Shown piece by piece: positions 42,138 to 42,772 of a DNA stretch of 42,772 bases. The first letter of the stretch is position 1, and every line of letters starts with the position of its first letter. The DNA is from Bacteroidota bacterium (GTDB taxonomy: Bacteria; Bacteroidota; Bacteroidia; NS11-12g; UBA9320): NCBI GenBank assembly GCA_024679565.1, contig JAIBDD010000003.1, forward strand, positions 1 through 42,772, given 5' to 3'. The notes beneath the pieces were generated by a model, which searched no databases, was not told where the DNA came from, and saw only the letters and a program-made list of their open reading frames with translations. Position numbers and translations under genes: made by a program.

Positions 42138-42772
42138 ATGTTAGCAAGGATTATGTCAATTAAAATACCAGTATTTACGCTCTTAGCCTTCTTCTTAATT
42201 GGTTGTGGTGGTGGAAAACAAATTACACCGAAGGGTACAACCAACAAAAAGGCTTATATGTTGTTTGGCGAAGCATTAAAAATGCACAACCTCCTAGAGG
42301 ATGACAAAGCATTGGAGTTACTAGACAAAGCTATCGTCAAAGATCCACGTTATATCGAGGCTTACGATTTAAAAGGGAATATCCTCAAGAACCTAGGTCG
42401 TTTAGAGGAAGCCAAAACAACTTTCCAAACCATACTAGGTATTGACCCCGACCATGTATATGCATTAACGGACTTAAGCAGTATTCATTTTGAACTGCAC
42501 GAATACGATGATTGTTTGAGAATACTGAATCAGCTGCTACCCATAGTTGGCGTAGGGGATAAAAGAGCTCAGGTACAGAGTGAAATCAAACGAACCAAAT
42601 TTGCCAAGCGCTCGTACAACAACCCAGTACCATTCGACCCTATCAATTTAGGTGAAGCCGTAAACACCAGACAAGAGGAATATTTTCCGGGTTTAGATAT
42701 TGAAGAGCAAACCCTGTACTTCACCAGACGAGACGCTACGCTTTCACTCTATGAGCAAAACGAAGACTTGTA
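42138..42772 (+). CDS. PorE-like lipoprotein, TPR plus propeller (partial, C-terminus off window)
   Basis: This frame starts at ATG 42138, or at 42153 for a shorter signal peptide, and stays open to the window edge. The signal peptide ends in a lipobox (FFLIGCGGG). TPR units follow (LLDKAIVKDPRYIEAYDLKG, LEEAKTTFQTILGIDPDHVY). It then enters the propeller boundary with PVPFDPINLGEAVNTRQEEY and FPGLDIEEQTLYFTRRD, the characteristic junction in PorE-type T9SS proteins. The regulatory-like and OmpA domains expected for PorE lie beyond the window, so identity as PorE is probable but unproven. It is 4 bases downstream of the phosphoesterase. Confidence 0.75.
   Translation, partial: MLARIMSIKIPVFTLLAFFLIGCGGGKQITPKGTTNKKAYMLFGEALKMHNLLEDDKALELLDKAIVKDPRYIEAYDLKGNILKNLGRLEEAKTTFQTILGIDPDHVYALTDLSSIHFELHEYDDCLRILNQLLPIVGVGDKRAQVQSEIKRTKFAKRSYNNPVPFDPINLGEAVNTRQEEYFPGLDIEEQTLYFTRRDATLSLYEQNEDL

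Noticed and set aside
1-42772. CRISPR arrays, tRNA genes, insertion sequences, prophage or defence islands
   Set aside because: I scanned for regularly spaced repeats, cloverleaf-like intergenic sequences and transposase/integrase motifs and saw none. Intergenic gaps are mostly under 150 bases.

Overview
The window looks like an ordinary, compact stretch of a Bacteroidota chromosome, probably Flavobacteriales-like. The evidence is type IX secretion (T9SS) components and a T9SS-sorted protein, a TonB-dependent receptor with a carboxypeptidase-regulatory-like N-terminus, several lipoproteins, and repeated TAnnTTTG promoter boxes a few bases upstream of start codons. Composition is AT-rich (by eye). 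I see no tRNA, rRNA, CRISPR array, insertion sequence, integrase or phage gene. No stretch longer than about 150 bases lacks a gene, so coding density is very high.

Layout. 1-4.1 kb, minus strand: a truncated membrane glycosyltransferase-like gene, pepD and the translational GTPase bipA/typA. 4.2-8.7 kb, minus: a lipoprotein followed by a large TonB-dependent receptor, preceded by a direct repeat shaped like a Pho box. 8.7-11.2 kb: a small membrane protein, a lipoprotein hydrolase, and homogentisate dioxygenase. 11.3-15.5 kb, plus: a TPR lipoprotein and the translation cluster thrS-infC-rpmI-rplT, closed by a strong terminator. 15.5-19.1 kb: a small exported protein, a second lipoprotein hydrolase, an EamA transporter and UDP-galactopyranose mutase. 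19.2-22.4 kb: malate dehydrogenase and the two subunits of a 3-oxoacid CoA-transferase, which are separated by an opposite-strand DUF3431 gene. 22.6-27.6 kb: a 1654-residue C25-family PorU2-like protease. 27.6-32.4 kb, minus: a tight folB - BNR/T9SS-sorted protein - glycosyltransferase - GT2 operon. 32.5-39 kb, plus: glutaryl-CoA dehydrogenase, an unidentified exported protein, a phosphohexomutase, a DUF2279 protein and a TPR/propeller/regulatory-domain/SPOR protein. 39-41.1 kb, minus: a second BNR protein. 41.2 kb to the end, plus: a DUF3127 protein with an SSB-like tail, a YfcE-type phosphoesterase, and the start of a PorE-like lipoprotein.

How the genes fit together. One theme is amino-acid and ketoacid catabolism: homogentisate dioxygenase (Tyr/Phe), glutaryl-CoA dehydrogenase (Lys/Trp), acetoacetate activation by the CoA-transferase, and malate dehydrogenase. 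A second theme is cell-surface biogenesis: PorU2, PorE-like proteins, BNR exoproteins, and scattered polysaccharide genes (glf, GT2, a GT-B-like gene, DUF3431, a GT-C-like gene). The most interesting leads are the PorE-like architecture that ends in SPOR instead of OmpA, the Pho-box-like site ahead of the lipoprotein/TonB pair, and the split CoA-transferase operon. All functional calls come from reading the sequence; no database search was run.
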